Below are positions 8,615 to 19,787 of a stretch of 48,795 nt of DNA, piece by piece. The DNA comes from an uncultured Mycoplasmatota bacterium (lineage in GTDB: Bacteria > Bacillota_I > Bacilli_A > RF39 > UBA660). Where the stretch lies: contig CANPPW010000010.1 in the NCBI GenBank assembly GCA_947576095.1, positions 1 to 48,795 of the forward strand. Reading direction: 5' to 3'. Positions within the stretch are counted from its first letter, which is position 1. Each line of letters opens with the position of its first letter. The position numbers and the translations under genes are program-made. The notes beneath the pieces are model-generated. The model was not told the DNA's origin. It saw only the letters and a program-made list of their open reading frames with translations, and made no database searches.

Positions 8615-11164
8615 TCATTTTGACACTTGTTTCATTTTTTCCTTTAACTGATATAAAATACTTAAAGCATCCATAGGAGATATTTCTAAAGGATTTATTT
8701 TAGAAAGTTCCCTTTCCACTTCCGATTCATTTTGGATAAGTTCATCAATTGGTAAAGATTCTTGAATTCTAACTTCTCTTTTTCTCTCTCGATTCTCATA
8801 AATAGACAAAATAGAATCCGCTCTCTTAATGAGAGAATCTGGAAGATTTGCTAAACGAGCAACATGAATACCATAACTTTTATCAGCACTTCCCTTTTCT
8901 ATCTTATGTAAAAAAGTAATGTTACCATCTTCTTCATAAGCACTTACATGGATATTTTGTAATTCTTTTAAGGATTCCTCTAAATCTGTAAGTTCATGAT
9001 AATGTGTAGAAAATAACGTTTTCGCTTTAATCTTATTATGAATATATTCAATAATAGCTTGAGCTAAGGCCATCCCATCAAATGTAGCAGTTCCTCTTCC
9101 TAATTCATCAAATAAAATAAGACTATGTTCTGTTGCATTTAAAATGGCATAATTAGCTTCCATCATTTCAACCATAAATGTAGACTCTCCACTTACTAAA
9201 TCATCACTAGCACCAATTCTGGTATAGATAGCGTCAAAAATAGGAATACTAGCCTCTTTAGCAGGAACAAAACACCCAATTTGAGCCATAATAACAGTTA
9301 CTGCAAGTTGCCTCATATAAGTGGATTTACCAGCCATATTAGGACCAGTAATCAACTGAACACATACATTTTCATCCATAATAATATCATTGGGCACATA
9401 TACACTATTCAAAACTTTCTCTACAACTGGATGCCTATTTTCACAAATATAGATTTTCCTTTGCTCTGTTAATTTAGGTCTAACATATCCATTTTCTTCT
9501 GCAACTGTAGCAAAAGATTGTAACACATCAATCTCACTAATCACTTTAGCAATTTCCTGCAAAACAGGGATATATTGCTTTACCTTATTACGTATTTCAA
9601 TAAAAAGGTTATATTCTAAATCAATAATTTTTTCTTCAGCATTTAAAATAAGATCTTCTTTTTCTTTTAAAATAGGACTAATGTATCTTTCACAATTAGA
9701 AAGTGTTTGTTTTCTTTCATACCCATATTCCTCTTTTACCAAATCAGCATTTCCTTTAGAAATTTCAATATAGTATCCAAAAACACGGTTATATCCAACT
9801 TTTAAGTTTTTAATGCCAGTCCTTTCCCGCTCCTCTATTTCAAATTGAGCAACAAAGTCCTTTCCACCTTTTCTAAGTGTTTTTAACTCATCTAACCCTT
9901 CATGATATCCTTCTTTAATTAAGTATCCTTCCTTGATTCCGATAGGTGGATTTTCATAAATAGCGGTTTCCAGTAAATCATACAATTCATCAACAACTGG
10001 AAGTTTTTTATAAAAACATAATTCAGAAAGAATTTTTTGGATTGTAGGGAGAACCTTTAAAGATGATTTTAACTGAAGCATATCTCTAGCATTCGCACTT
10101 CCAAAAGCAATCCTGCCAGAAAGTCTTTCAAGATCATAAACATGAAATAAAGCATCACATAAATCTCCCTTAATGATAAATTTTTGCAGAAGTACATCTA
10201 CAATATCATACCGTTTTTCAATCTCACTTTTCACTACTAAAGGCATTTCAATTATACTCTTTAAAGCTCTAGATCCCATTGCTGTTTTGGTTTTATCCAA
10301 AAGCCAAATAAGAGAATAATTTCTCTGTTTTAATCTTAAAGTTTCAGTAAGTTCTAAATTTCTCTTGGTATGCATATCCATTTTCAAATAATTTTTATTC
10401 TCTTTAATTACCGCTTTCTGTAAATGGGAAAGACGTCTTTTTTGTGTTTCATCTACATAACTAAGTAAGTGCTTAATCGTCTCTATATATCTAACATCAC
10501 CAATATCTTCATAAATATAAGTATAATCTGTAATATCTACTACCTCATCATAAATGGAAACTGCAACTTTAAATTGTCTCTTTAATAAAGATAAAATTTT
10601 TTCATCTAGATTTTTCTTTGCAACAATCTCTTTCAATCCCAAACTGACAACTTCAGTAACGACTTTAGAAATATTATGAGGAAGCATCATCACATTCATT
10701 TCTCCAGTAGATATGTCTGCATAACTAACAAAATATGCATGATGAAAATCAAGAATATTACCAATATAATTATTTTCCTTCTCATTCAGTGCTTCATTTT
10801 GAATGATAGTACCTTTACTAACAATTTGTATAACGCCCCTTTTTACAATCCCCTTTACTTCTTTAGGATCTTCTAATTGCTCACAAATACCTATTTTATA
10901 ACCTTTTTCTACTAATTTTTCTATATAAACAGATGAGGCATGGTGGGGAATGCCACACATCGGAATTTTTTCTGCTAAGCCAGCATTTTTACCTGTTAAA
11001 GTAAGTTCTAATTCCCTAGAAACGACAATCGCATCTTCGAAAAACATTTCATAAAAATCCCCTAATCTAAAAAACAAAATAATATCCTCATTTTGATCTT
11101 TAATTTCTAGATACTGTTTCATCATAGGCGTTACTTTATTACGATCTACTTCAGCTCTTGTCAT
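8615..11164 (-). CDS. mutS: DNA mismatch repair ATPase MutS
   Basis: Full-length MutS (849 aa) recognises mismatches and starts repair. The N-terminal mismatch-binding domain has the Phe-X-Glu motif (Phe37-Tyr38-Glu39 in LGDFYEMF). The ATPase domain has Walker A GPNMAGKST (607-615), the DDLVSGESTFMVEM signature region, and Walker B LFDELGRGT with the FSTHYHEL switch. AGGTGAT precedes the ATG. No mutL is in the window; in most Bacilli mutL follows mutS, and here the upstream neighbour is a thioredoxin-like protein instead. Confidence 0.98.
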   Translation of the reverse strand: MTRAEVDRNKVTPMMKQYLEIKDQNEDIILFFRLGDFYEMFFEDAIVVSRELELTLTGKNAGLAEKIPMCGIPHHASSVYIEKLVEKGYKIGICEQLEDPKEVKGIVKRGVIQIVSKGTIIQNEALNEKENNYIGNILDFHHAYFVSYADISTGEMNVMMLPHNISKVVTEVVSLGLKEIVAKKNLDEKILSLLKRQFKVAVSIYDEVVDITDYTYIYEDIGDVRYIETIKHLLSYVDETQKRRLSHLQKAVIKENKNYLKMDMHTKRNLELTETLRLKQRNYSLIWLLDKTKTAMGSRALKSIIEMPLVVKSEIEKRYDIVDVLLQKFIIKGDLCDALFHVYDLERLSGRIAFGSANARDMLQLKSSLKVLPTIQKILSELCFYKKLPVVDELYDLLETAIYENPPIGIKEGYLIKEGYHEGLDELKTLRKGGKDFVAQFEIEERERTGIKNLKVGYNRVFGYYIEISKGNADLVKEEYGYERKQTLSNCERYISPILKEKEDLILNAEEKIIDLEYNLFIEIRNKVKQYIPVLQEIAKVISEIDVLQSFATVAEENGYVRPKLTEQRKIYICENRHPVVEKVLNSVYVPNDIIMDENVCVQLITGPNMAGKSTYMRQLAVTVIMAQIGCFVPAKEASIPIFDAIYTRIGASDDLVSGESTFMVEMMEANYAILNATEHSLILFDELGRGTATFDGMALAQAIIEYIHNKIKAKTLFSTHYHELTDLEESLKELQNIHVSAYEEDGNITFLHKIEKGSADKSYGIHVARLANLPDSLIKRADSILSIYENRERKREVRIQESLPIDELIQNESEVERELSKINPLEISPMDALSILYQLKEKMKQVSK

Positions 11165-11223
11165 TTACATCACCTAAAAAGTATTGTACCAAAAATTGGA
11201 AAAGAAAGCTAGAGAATTTCCCC

Positions 11224-11247
11224 ATAAAAAAAACTAGAATTATCTAG
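11224..11247 (-). terminator. Terminator of the thioredoxin-like gene
   Basis: A short CTAGA/TCTAG stem (11234-11247) overlaps the stop codon on the minus strand. It is followed by an eight-T run. Confidence 0.6.
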
Positions 11248-11951
11248 CATTTATCATCACAAACAGAGCTGTAAATTTCTTGTATAGATTTTGTGTATTT
11301 ATCACGTAATTTTTTTTCTTCTTCTTTCGAAAGCGAACGAAGAGGATCTTTCTGTGTTTCCACAGTTCCTTCATGTATAGAGAGAATCTCCCCCTCTTTT
11401 ATAAATACAATTGTTGGAAAATAAAGTCTTTTTACATGATCATCCTTTAAATCTTCATATACACTTGCTTTAGCCCCTAATTTCTCTAATAGAGTGTAAT
11501 AAAAAGAAGAACCTTCTTTTACAGTCTTAATTTGTCCATCTTGCAAAATTTTTTCATCCCTCTCAGACAGAGCATTATAATAATATATCTTTTCTACATT
11601 TTCCTCATTCGCTGCATCAATCAAAACAGGAACCGCATTGCGGCACCAAGGACAATCTGGAAAACCAAAATAAATAATACCTGTCCCATCTTCTAAAAGA
11701 TCTAGTATTTCTTTCTTCTTTGCATATACCATTCTATTATTATCTAAAATATGAATGGTTTTATTCTTATAATCTCGGCCTTCTCTTTGTTTTCCATTCA
11801 AATATTCATATTCTTCTTTAAATTTCTTTTCATCCTTTGTAATATTTTGAATGGGACTTTTCATTTGTTTAAGTGTATCTTTATAAAAAAAACAAGTCGA
11901 TAAAATCAGTAAAATTCCTGCGATTGCTAAAATATATTTTTTCTGTTCCAT
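11244..11951 (-). CDS. Membrane-anchored thioredoxin-fold protein with a CPWC motif
   Basis: An N-terminal helix (about 5-20) anchors a thioredoxin-like domain. The strand IIYFGFPDCPWCRNAVPVL carries the redox CPWC pair near residues 98-101. A later TIVFIKEGE strand precedes a shortened C-terminal helix that ends in a CDDKC pair. It probably acts in extracytoplasmic thiol-disulphide exchange; the partner is unknown. The open frame extends to a GTG at 11960, but that GTG lies inside the AGGTGAT ribosome site. The ATG at 11951 (235 aa) is preferred. Confidence 0.8.
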   Translation of the reverse strand: MEQKKYILAIAGILLILSTCFFYKDTLKQMKSPIQNITKDEKKFKEEYEYLNGKQREGRDYKNKTIHILDNNRMVYAKKKEILDLLEDGTGIIYFGFPDCPWCRNAVPVLIDAANEENVEKIYYYNALSERDEKILQDGQIKTVKEGSSFYYTLLEKLGAKASVYEDLKDDHVKRLYFPTIVFIKEGEILSIHEGTVETQKDPLRSLSKEEEKKLRDKYTKSIQEIYSSVCDDKC

Positions 11952-12093
11952 TGTTATCACCTAATTTTATTATATCATATTTTTTTCTTTTTTTCTTATA
12001 AATACCAATCTCCCTCTCTTTGTCGAAATGTGTTTTCTCCTTTTATCAATAAAATAAAGAATTCCACCATACAATTTTTTAGGAGGAATACAG

Positions 12094-14706
12094 ATGATAA
12101 CAAATAAATCAGGGCTTACCGAAAAAGAAGTAAAAGAAAACCGCGAAAAACATGGAACCAATGCATTATCCTGTGTCCAATCAGGTGGTTTTTGGCATTT
12201 ATTTTTAGAATCTTTAGGAGATCCTATTATCAAAATCCTTTTAATTGCACTGGGCATTAAAGTCATTTTCTTATTAAAAGATTTTGACTGGTATGAAACT
12301 GTTGGAATCGTTATTGCTATCTTTGTCGCTTCCTTTATTTCAACAATCTCTGAATATGGAAGCGAAAAAGCTTTTAAAAAAATGCAAGAAGATGCCGCAA
12401 AAATCAAATGCAAAGTAAAAAGAGAGGGAAAAATTACAGAAATACCAATTGAAGAAATCGTGAAAAATGATATTGTCATATTAGAAACTGGAGATAAAAT
12501 TCCTGCTGATGGCATTTTAATAGAAGGTACTTTAAGTACAGATGAATCTTCTTTAAATGGTGAAGCAAGAGAATTTCATAAAGAAGCTTTCAAAGGTACA
12601 ATAAAAGATGAAAATAAAGTATTCCGTGGAACTACTGTTTACTCTGGACGCTCTTTGATGTTAGTAACAGAAGTGGGTAATGCTACTATTTATGGAAAAA
12701 TGAACTTAGAACTTAGCGAAGCATCTCCAGAAAGTCCTTTAAAATTAAGACTTAGAAAACTCGCTTTAATGATCAGTAAAATTGGATATATTGGTGCTTT
12801 TCTTGTTTCCCTTTCCTATTTATTTTCTGTTATTGTTATACAAAATCAATTTGAAACCAATAAAATAATAGAAACAATTACCAATTTTGAAGTGATGCTA
12901 GGTCATATTTTATATGCTCTTACATTATGTGTAACCATTATTGTAGTAGCGGTTCCAGAAGGGCTTCCCATGATGATTACACTAGTATTATCTTCTAATA
13001 TGAAAAGAATGTTAAAGGATAATGTATTAGTTAGGAAATTAGTAGGAATAGAAACATCTGGAAGTGTAAATATATTATTTACCGATAAAACAGGAACGCT
13101 AACCAAGGGAAAATTAGAAGTAATTGAGATTCTAAGTGGAAACTTAAAATCATACAATAATGAAGCTGAACTTCTTATGCATCCAAAATACCATAATCTT
13201 GTCAGCACGAGCATTCTTTATAATAATGCAAGTTCTTATAGTGGAGATAAAATTGTAGGCGGAAATATCACAGATAGAGCTCTCCTTGCCTTTATTCATG
13301 AAAAACCCAAAGAACAAATTTCCAAAATCAAAACCATTCCTTTTGATAGTAAAAATAAATATGCAAGCACTCTAATTAATAATGGAAATAAATTACACCT
13401 TATTAAAGGAGCCTCTGAAAAAATTCTACCCCACTGTACACATTATTATAATGAATTAGGACATAAAATCCCTTTTAAAGATAAAACAAAAATCGAAAAA
13501 TATATTCATGAAAGATCACATAAGGGTATTCGTATTCTCCTTTTAGCAATAGGTGATGCTTATACAATCGAAAATTTCCGTTCTTTAACACTCGTTGGAA
13601 TTGTGTGTATCAAAGATGATATTCGAAAAGAAGCTATAACTGGAATCGAACTGGTAAAAGAAGCTGGTATTCAGACTGTTATGTTAACAGGTGATAATAA
13701 AGATACAGCATCTTCTATAGGAAAAGAAGTAGGTCTTGTTACTTCTGATAGTGATATGATTATAACATCAAATGACCTATCTACCCTATCAGATGATGAA
13801 GTTGCAAAACTACTTCCTAATTTACGTATTGTTGCTAGATCTTTACCAAGTGATAAAACACGATTGGTTAAAATTGCACGAAAAGAAGGGCTTGTTGTTG
13901 GTATGACAGGAGATGGTGTAAATGATGCACCTGCTTTAAAAAACGCTGATGTAGGATTTGCAATGGGAAGTGGTACAGAAGTAGCCAAAGAAGCCGCTGA
14001 TATTGTTATTTTAGATGATAACTTTTTATCTATTTCCAAAGCCATTTTATATGGAAGGACTATTTTTAAAAGTATCCGTAAATTCATTATCTGCCAGCTT
14101 ACTATTAATTTATGTGCTATTAGTTTATCTTTTATTGGTCCTTTCATTGGAATTGATACACCTGTAACTGTCATTCAGATGCTTTGGATTAACATGGTTA
14201 TGGATACTCTCACTGGTTTAGCATTTGCTTTTGAACCTGCTCTTTTAGAATATATGAAAGAAAAACCAAAGAAAAAGGAAGAATCAATTGTAAACCGTTA
14301 TATGTTTGGAGAAATCTTTTTTACAGGAATGTATTCTGCTATTTTATGTATCCTATTTTTAAAACTACCTTTCTTTGCACATATTTATAGGAATGATCCT
14401 AAATATTTATTATCTGCTTTCTTTGGCTTATTCATTTTTATTGATATTTTTAATAGTTTCAATGCTAGAACACATAGACTCAATTTATTTGCGAATCTAT
14501 TTCAAAATAAAGTTTTTTTAACCATTGTCATTTTTATTGTAATTGTTCAAATTGGACTAATATACTTTGGTGGCAATCTATTTAGAACAGTGGGACTCAC
14601 CTTCAAAGAACTACAAATTATGATTATTTTAGCCTTAACTGTAATTCCTATTGATTTTCTTCGTAAATTATATTTACGAAAAAGAGGGAACTACACAGGT
14701 GTATAA
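12094..14706 (+). CDS. Calcium-translocating P-type ATPase (P2, PMCA-like)
   Basis: The 870-residue pump has an N-terminal cation-ATPase domain, the actuator loop with DESSLNGEA (the TGE loop variant, NGE) and the M4 ion site PEGLP (288-292). The phosphorylated Asp331 lies in DKTGTLT. Hinge motifs are MLTGDNKDTA and GMTGDGVNDAPALK. The M6 ion-site Asn700 and Asp704 (NMVMD) and about ten membrane helices are also present. PEGLP together with NxxxD is the signature of one-site Ca2+ pumps (PMCA/LMCA1-like), which export Ca2+. AGGAGG precedes the ATG. It is a single plus-strand gene between minus-strand genes. Confidence 0.92.
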   Translation: MITNKSGLTEKEVKENREKHGTNALSCVQSGGFWHLFLESLGDPIIKILLIALGIKVIFLLKDFDWYETVGIVIAIFVASFISTISEYGSEKAFKKMQEDAAKIKCKVKREGKITEIPIEEIVKNDIVILETGDKIPADGILIEGTLSTDESSLNGEAREFHKEAFKGTIKDENKVFRGTTVYSGRSLMLVTEVGNATIYGKMNLELSEASPESPLKLRLRKLALMISKIGYIGAFLVSLSYLFSVIVIQNQFETNKIIETITNFEVMLGHILYALTLCVTIIVVAVPEGLPMMITLVLSSNMKRMLKDNVLVRKLVGIETSGSVNILFTDKTGTLTKGKLEVIEILSGNLKSYNNEAELLMHPKYHNLVSTSILYNNASSYSGDKIVGGNITDRALLAFIHEKPKEQISKIKTIPFDSKNKYASTLINNGNKLHLIKGASEKILPHCTHYYNELGHKIPFKDKTKIEKYIHERSHKGIRILLLAIGDAYTIENFRSLTLVGIVCIKDDIRKEAITGIELVKEAGIQTVMLTGDNKDTASSIGKEVGLVTSDSDMIITSNDLSTLSDDEVAKLLPNLRIVARSLPSDKTRLVKIARKEGLVVGMTGDGVNDAPALKNADVGFAMGSGTEVAKEAADIVILDDNFLSISKAILYGRTIFKSIRKFIICQLTINLCAISLSFIGPFIGIDTPVTVIQMLWINMVMDTLTGLAFAFEPALLEYMKEKPKKKEESIVNRYMFGEIFFTGMYSAILCILFLKLPFFAHIYRNDPKYLLSAFFGLFIFIDIFNSFNARTHRLNLFANLFQNKVFLTIVIFIVIVQIGLIYFGGNLFRTVGLTFKELQIMIILALTVIPIDFLRKLYLRKRGNYTGV

Positions 14707-14730
14707 AAGGAAAGCTACAAGCTTTCCTTT
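14706..14730. terminator. Bidirectional terminator shared by convergent genes
   Basis: A perfect 10-bp stem (14706-14715 with 14721-14730, loop 5 nt) has an A tract on one side and T on the other. It overlaps the ends of both the Ca2+ ATPase and the glycosyltransferase gene. Confidence 0.8.
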
Positions 14731-15785
14731 ATTTGTTGTACATTTTTTTGAATTCTTTCATCATTTGGTTTTAATGTTTGGGCCCTTTTCGCATACTCAT
14801 AAGCTTCTTCCTTGTTTCCTGTATAAAACAAACAAATGGATAAAATATCCTCTACTGTTCCATCATAACAAAATGGTTCATTTATATATGTTTTCTCATT
14901 TTTTGAAATAAGAAGAGCTTTTTTTAAATATATAATTGCATCTTCATAGGCTTTTTGTTCATACAGAAAAAGAGCATATTCTACGAATGGATCCCTTAAA
15001 TAAGGAGCTTCCTCGATTGCTTTTTGAAACCATAAATTTGCCTCTTCATATCTCTTTAAATGTATATAATCTCTAGCAATAAAACGCATAGAAGCACATC
15101 TTTCATCTTTCCAAGTCGCACTTTCTAATTTTAGATGTTGATGCAATATGTCAATGGATTCATTCCATCTCCCATAATACATATATTCTCTCCCTAAATA
15201 ATGCATATTACGATCATCTTGTGGATCTTCTTTCACAGATATTTCTAATAACGGAAGGTAACTTCCCCTTGATTTCGTAAAATCTGGATAATGATTCAGG
15301 GTAAGTGAATCAATTGTTATAGTGTTCTCATAATTCCCCATATTTTTCAATACTTCATGTACAGGATGTACCCAAACATAATTTTTTCTGCTATGTATCT
15401 TGTCTATATAAAAATTGACAGCAGGGTTGCCATATGAATCAAAACTCCAATTATAATTATAACGTGCTCTTGTGACATCACTACTCCATGTTTTTTCGAG
15501 TTTCTCTCGCCATCCTTTTTCAAAAACTTCATCTAAATCGGTACAAACACAAATATCTGTATCCAACGGGACCATTTCTAATGATAAATTTCTAGCTTCA
15601 TCAAAACGCCATGGATGAACAATCTTCTCTTCTACATGAACATCTCTAACTTTTAATTTTTCTACTGTATCATCTGTGGATCCTGTATCTAAAACATATA
15701 TAGCATCTGCCTCTTTCATAGATTCAACCCAGCGATCTACGAATTTCGCTTCATTTTTACTGATGGCATACACACACACTTTCAT
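14715..15785 (-). CDS. GT2-type glycosyltransferase with C-terminal TPR repeats
   Basis: The N-terminal domain begins MKVCVYAISKNEAKFVDRWVES, a GT-A fold of family GT2. It has DTGSTDDT (nucleotide-sugar loop) and the acidic CTDLDEVF metal site in place of DxD. From about residue 195 the chain is helical TPR-like repeats (YLGREYMYYGRWNESIDIL, then EEANLWFQKAIEEAP and EDAIIYLKKALL). No membrane helix is seen, so it is probably cytosolic and may modify a protein or an intracellular precursor; SunS-like protein glycosyltransferases share GT2 plus TPR. The acceptor is unknown. The open frame extends to 15833, but AGGAGGAGGA lies five bases before the ATG at 15785. Confidence 0.85.
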   Translation of the reverse strand: MKVCVYAISKNEAKFVDRWVESMKEADAIYVLDTGSTDDTVEKLKVRDVHVEEKIVHPWRFDEARNLSLEMVPLDTDICVCTDLDEVFEKGWREKLEKTWSSDVTRARYNYNWSFDSYGNPAVNFYIDKIHSRKNYVWVHPVHEVLKNMGNYENTITIDSLTLNHYPDFTKSRGSYLPLLEISVKEDPQDDRNMHYLGREYMYYGRWNESIDILHQHLKLESATWKDERCASMRFIARDYIHLKRYEEANLWFQKAIEEAPYLRDPFVEYALFLYEQKAYEDAIIYLKKALLISKNEKTYINEPFCYDGTVEDILSICLFYTGNKEEAYEYAKRAQTLKPNDERIQKNVQQIKESL

Positions 15786-15884
15786 AATATTCCTCCTCCT
15801 TATATCATATGAAAGAAAAAAGAAAGAAATCATAGCAGAGAGCCTTTTATATATGTAATTTATATTTGATAACTTTTAATTACA

Positions 15885-15919
15885 AAAAAAGTATTTTAAA
15901 TTTTCATTAAAATACTTTC
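15885..15919 (-). terminator. Terminator after secG
   Basis: A 12-bp stem (15888-15899 with 15908-15919, 8-nt loop) is followed by a T run on the minus strand. It lies just past the secG stop at 15925. Confidence 0.8.
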
Positions 15920-15924
15920 ATATG

Positions 15925-16143
15925 TTACGATATAACATTCATAAAAATGCAAATCACAAAGAGAAGAAGGCCTAATAAAAGCGTAAGTCTACTGATAAAC
16001 AGTTCCCCTCCTCTTTCTTTTCTATTGGCAAAAAGGCTGTCATTTGCACCCGATACAATGCCACTTCCCCCTTCTGCTTTACCACTTTGTAATAAAACTA
16101 CCGCTATTAATAAAATAGATATAATAATTAATAAAATTTCCAT
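15925..16143 (-). CDS. secG: Preprotein translocase subunit SecG
   Basis: A 72-residue protein with two membrane helices (about 2-19 and 50-70). They flank the conserved cytosolic loop LLQSGKAEGGSGIVSGANDSLFANRKERG, given here only as the family hallmark region 18-46. SecG assists SecYE in protein export. An AAGGG site precedes the ATG. It follows enolase by 60 bases and closes the murD-eno-secG unit; the eno-secG neighbourhood is common in Firmicutes. Confidence 0.95.
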   Translation of the reverse strand: MEILLIIISILLIAVVLLQSGKAEGGSGIVSGANDSLFANRKERGGELFISRLTLLLGLLLFVICIFMNVIS

Positions 16144-16203
16144 TGAATCCCTTCTTTCATGACTTATAGAATCGTATCATATTTTTTCAAAGATTGCAAA
16201 TGA

Positions 16204-17445
<1,242 letters not shown>

Positions 17446-18777
17446 TTATTCTAATGTTCGCACGGTTTGTTTAAACTCATTTCCTCTATGTTCAAAACAT
17501 GTATACTGATCCCAAGATGCACAGGCTGGTGAAAGCAAAATTACATCCCCCTCTTCTGCATTTAAATAAGCTGCTTTTGTAGCGTCTATTACATTTTCAA
17601 CACTTATAGAAGGAATATTCTGACTTTCAGCAAACCTTTTCACACGTACTTTCGTTTCACCAAATGAAATAATTTTTTTTACATGATTCATATATTTCGC
17701 TAAAGGATCAAAACTATGTCCACGATCATATCCTCCAAGCAATAATATAATTGGTTTATCAAATGATTTGAGTGCAGTTATAGTAGATTCTGTATTAGTT
17801 GATTTTGAATCATTATAAAAAAGGCGCCCCTTTACTTCTTCTACAAATTCAATACGATGTTCTACACCCTTAAATTGTTTTAAATATTTCTTTATAACCC
17901 CACTATCTACATCAAATATATCTAAAGCAAGCAGCACACACATGATATTCTCATAATTATGCTCCCCTTGCAAACAGATATCTGATATATTAATAAATTT
18001 TTTATCATGAATATAAATCCAGCCATCATTTAAATAGGCATCTTTTTTATCCTTTTTTGAAAAATATATTTTCTTTGAAACAATATCTTCTGTAAGATTT
18101 ATCACTTCTTCATTATCATAATTTAAAATCGCGATACTATTCTGTTGGTGATTCTGAAAAATTTTCTTTTTTGTTTGTTTGTAATTTTCATAACTTCCAT
18201 GAAAATCAAGATGAACTTCGCTTATATTAGTTAATATGCTAATATCTGTTTTAAAATGATACATATCTAAAAGTTGATGATCGGATATCTCTATAACTAA
18301 AATACTATCTTTTTCCATCTCTGTTACTGTTTTTGATAAAGGAATTCCTATATTTCCAGCTAAATAAACTTTTTGATTTGCCTGTTTTAAAATATCATAT
18401 AACATTGTAGTAACCGTCGTTTTTCCATTGGAACCTGTTATCCCAATAATCTTTGTATTGTCTGGTAAAAAGTGATAAGCAACTTCCAATTCCCCAATAA
18501 CAGGTATATTTAACGATTTCGCTTTTAAAATACATGGATGGTCTTTGGGAACACCTGGATTTTTCACAACATAATCATAATCTTGTTCCAAAAGATCCTC
18601 TGGATGATTGGATGTTTTATACAAAATACCTAAAGATTCTAGTTCCTCTTTCTTTTTTTCATCTTGCTCTTTTTGATCTGTAATCAAAATTTGATTATGA
18701 TGTTTCTGTAATAGTTTTGATACTTCATACCCACTTCGAGCCATTCCTAATATAAATATCTTTTTATTTTCAAACAT
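17446..18777 (-). CDS. murD: UDP-N-acetylmuramoyl-L-alanine--D-glutamate ligase MurD
   Basis: The 443-residue Mur ligase adds D-Glu to UDP-MurNAc-L-Ala in peptidoglycan synthesis. The N-terminal Rossmann-like domain begins with ILGMARSGYE. The ATP loop is GITGSNGKTTVTTM (about 112-125). The central domain has ISDHQL, LNISEVHLDFHG and HRIEFVEE, then NDSKSTN and LLLGGYDRG in the C-terminal domain. Usual MurD proteins read SSFQL where this one has SDHQL, a small deviation. AGGAGG precedes the ATG. It heads the murD-eno-secG unit and shows the organism keeps a peptidoglycan pathway. Confidence 0.95.
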   Translation of the reverse strand: MFENKKIFILGMARSGYEVSKLLQKHHNQILITDQKEQDEKKKEELESLGILYKTSNHPEDLLEQDYDYVVKNPGVPKDHPCILKAKSLNIPVIGELEVAYHFLPDNTKIIGITGSNGKTTVTTMLYDILKQANQKVYLAGNIGIPLSKTVTEMEKDSILVIEISDHQLLDMYHFKTDISILTNISEVHLDFHGSYENYKQTKKKIFQNHQQNSIAILNYDNEEVINLTEDIVSKKIYFSKKDKKDAYLNDGWIYIHDKKFINISDICLQGEHNYENIMCVLLALDIFDVDSGVIKKYLKQFKGVEHRIEFVEEVKGRLFYNDSKSTNTESTITALKSFDKPIILLLGGYDRGHSFDPLAKYMNHVKKIISFGETKVRVKRFAESQNIPSISVENVIDATKAAYLNAEEGDVILLSPACASWDQYTCFEHRGNEFKQTVRTLE

Positions 18778-18821
18778 ATGATACCTCCTAAAATATTATA
18801 TCATTTTTATCAATAGTTACA

Positions 18822-18852
18822 ACAAAAATAAGTGAATCAGATTCACTTATTT
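18822..18852 (-). terminator. Terminator of the dnaB-dnaI unit
   Basis: A perfect 12-bp stem (18826-18837 and 18841-18852, 3-nt loop) followed by T5 on the minus strand lies just after dnaI. Confidence 0.85.
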
Positions 18853-18864
18853 AGAAATAAATTT

Positions 18865-19782
18865 TTATCTATTTCGCAAATTTTCACTAATCATTTGTTC
18901 TTTCACAGTTAATTGTTTCATTCTTTCTATAATACGTTTTGCCTTTACTTCATCTACTTTATCTTTGGTTACACTAAAATGTTTTTCTAATACATCAAGA
19001 TCTAAATTAGAGGTAAAAAAAGTAGGCAATTTCTCACTCATACGATACTGCATAAGTGGACACAAAATTTCATCCCGTGACCAAACAGTCGTATTTTCAG
19101 CTCCAATATCATCTATCAAAAGAAGTGGTGTTTTTTTTATCTTTTCAAATTTTTCCTTAAAATTGGTACCAAATGATGTCTTTAAATCCCTTAAATATTC
19201 TGGCCAAAAAACAATAGCGCTCTGCACTTGATTCTTAGCTAATTCATTTAGCATAGCTGCAATTAAATACGTCTTACCACACCCAAAGTTTCCATATAAA
19301 TAAAGACCTTTTCCTACTTTTCCTTTTTTATATTCTTCTATAAAAGTAACTAAATATTTAATAATATGAAAACGATTTCGATCATCTTCATAAATGTTTT
19401 TCATAGAAGCTTCTCTAATTTCTTTAGGAACATCATATACATAAACATTTTCTAAATATTTTCTTTTTTCATCCATTTTCTTTTTTTTGAGACAGATTTG
19501 ATAACAAAAGGAAAGATTTCCATTTTTGACAATAGGCATATAAGCATACCCTTTCATACGATTTTTACATGTAAGTAAGTTTTTACAGTGTTCACAGTGA
19601 TTATACTCTATACTAGCTTCCTTTAATTCTGAACGATTTTGTATCAACACTTCTTCACGAACATTTAAAAGGGAAACCAATTTTTTAAAAGATTCATCTT
19701 TTAAATCTTCTTTATAATATTGATGCAATGTATGACTTCCTTTTTTTACTTTTTCTTCTATCAATGTATCTAATGTGTGCAA
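18865..19782 (-). CDS. dnaI: Primosomal helicase loader DnaI
   Basis: An AAA+ ATPase that loads the replicative helicase at origins. The N-terminal part has a Cys/His cluster (CEHCKNLLTC and a later CYQIC) typical of the DnaI zinc-binding domain. The C-terminal ATPase has Walker A YGNFGCGKT (about 163-171), Walker B LLIDDIGAE, sensor-I FFTSNLD and an Arg-rich end (KRIIERMKQL). The open frame extends to a GTG at 19791, but that GTG lies in the AGGTGATTTTG ribosome site. A TTG at 19782 fits the spacing best. The frame overlaps the end of dnaB, so translation is coupled. Confidence 0.93.
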   Translation of the reverse strand: MHTLDTLIEEKVKKGSHTLHQYYKEDLKDESFKKLVSLLNVREEVLIQNRSELKEASIEYNHCEHCKNLLTCKNRMKGYAYMPIVKNGNLSFCYQICLKKKKMDEKRKYLENVYVYDVPKEIREASMKNIYEDDRNRFHIIKYLVTFIEEYKKGKVGKGLYLYGNFGCGKTYLIAAMLNELAKNQVQSAIVFWPEYLRDLKTSFGTNFKEKFEKIKKTPLLLIDDIGAENTTVWSRDEILCPLMQYRMSEKLPTFFTSNLDLDVLEKHFSVTKDKVDEVKAKRIIERMKQLTVKEQMISENLRNR

Positions 19783-19787
19783 CAAAA

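Noticed and set aside
11951-11960. Upstream GTG/TTG starts for several genes (thioredoxin-like, dnaI, dnaB, gspF, ftsW, ABC-F)
   Set aside because: In each case the early GTG lies within or before the AGGTGAT/AGGAG ribosome site, so the next start codon was chosen.
12094-12515. Long minus-strand open frames inside the Ca2+ ATPase gene
   Set aside because: They are antisense shadows of a clearly conserved P-type ATPase and have no ribosome sites or family match.
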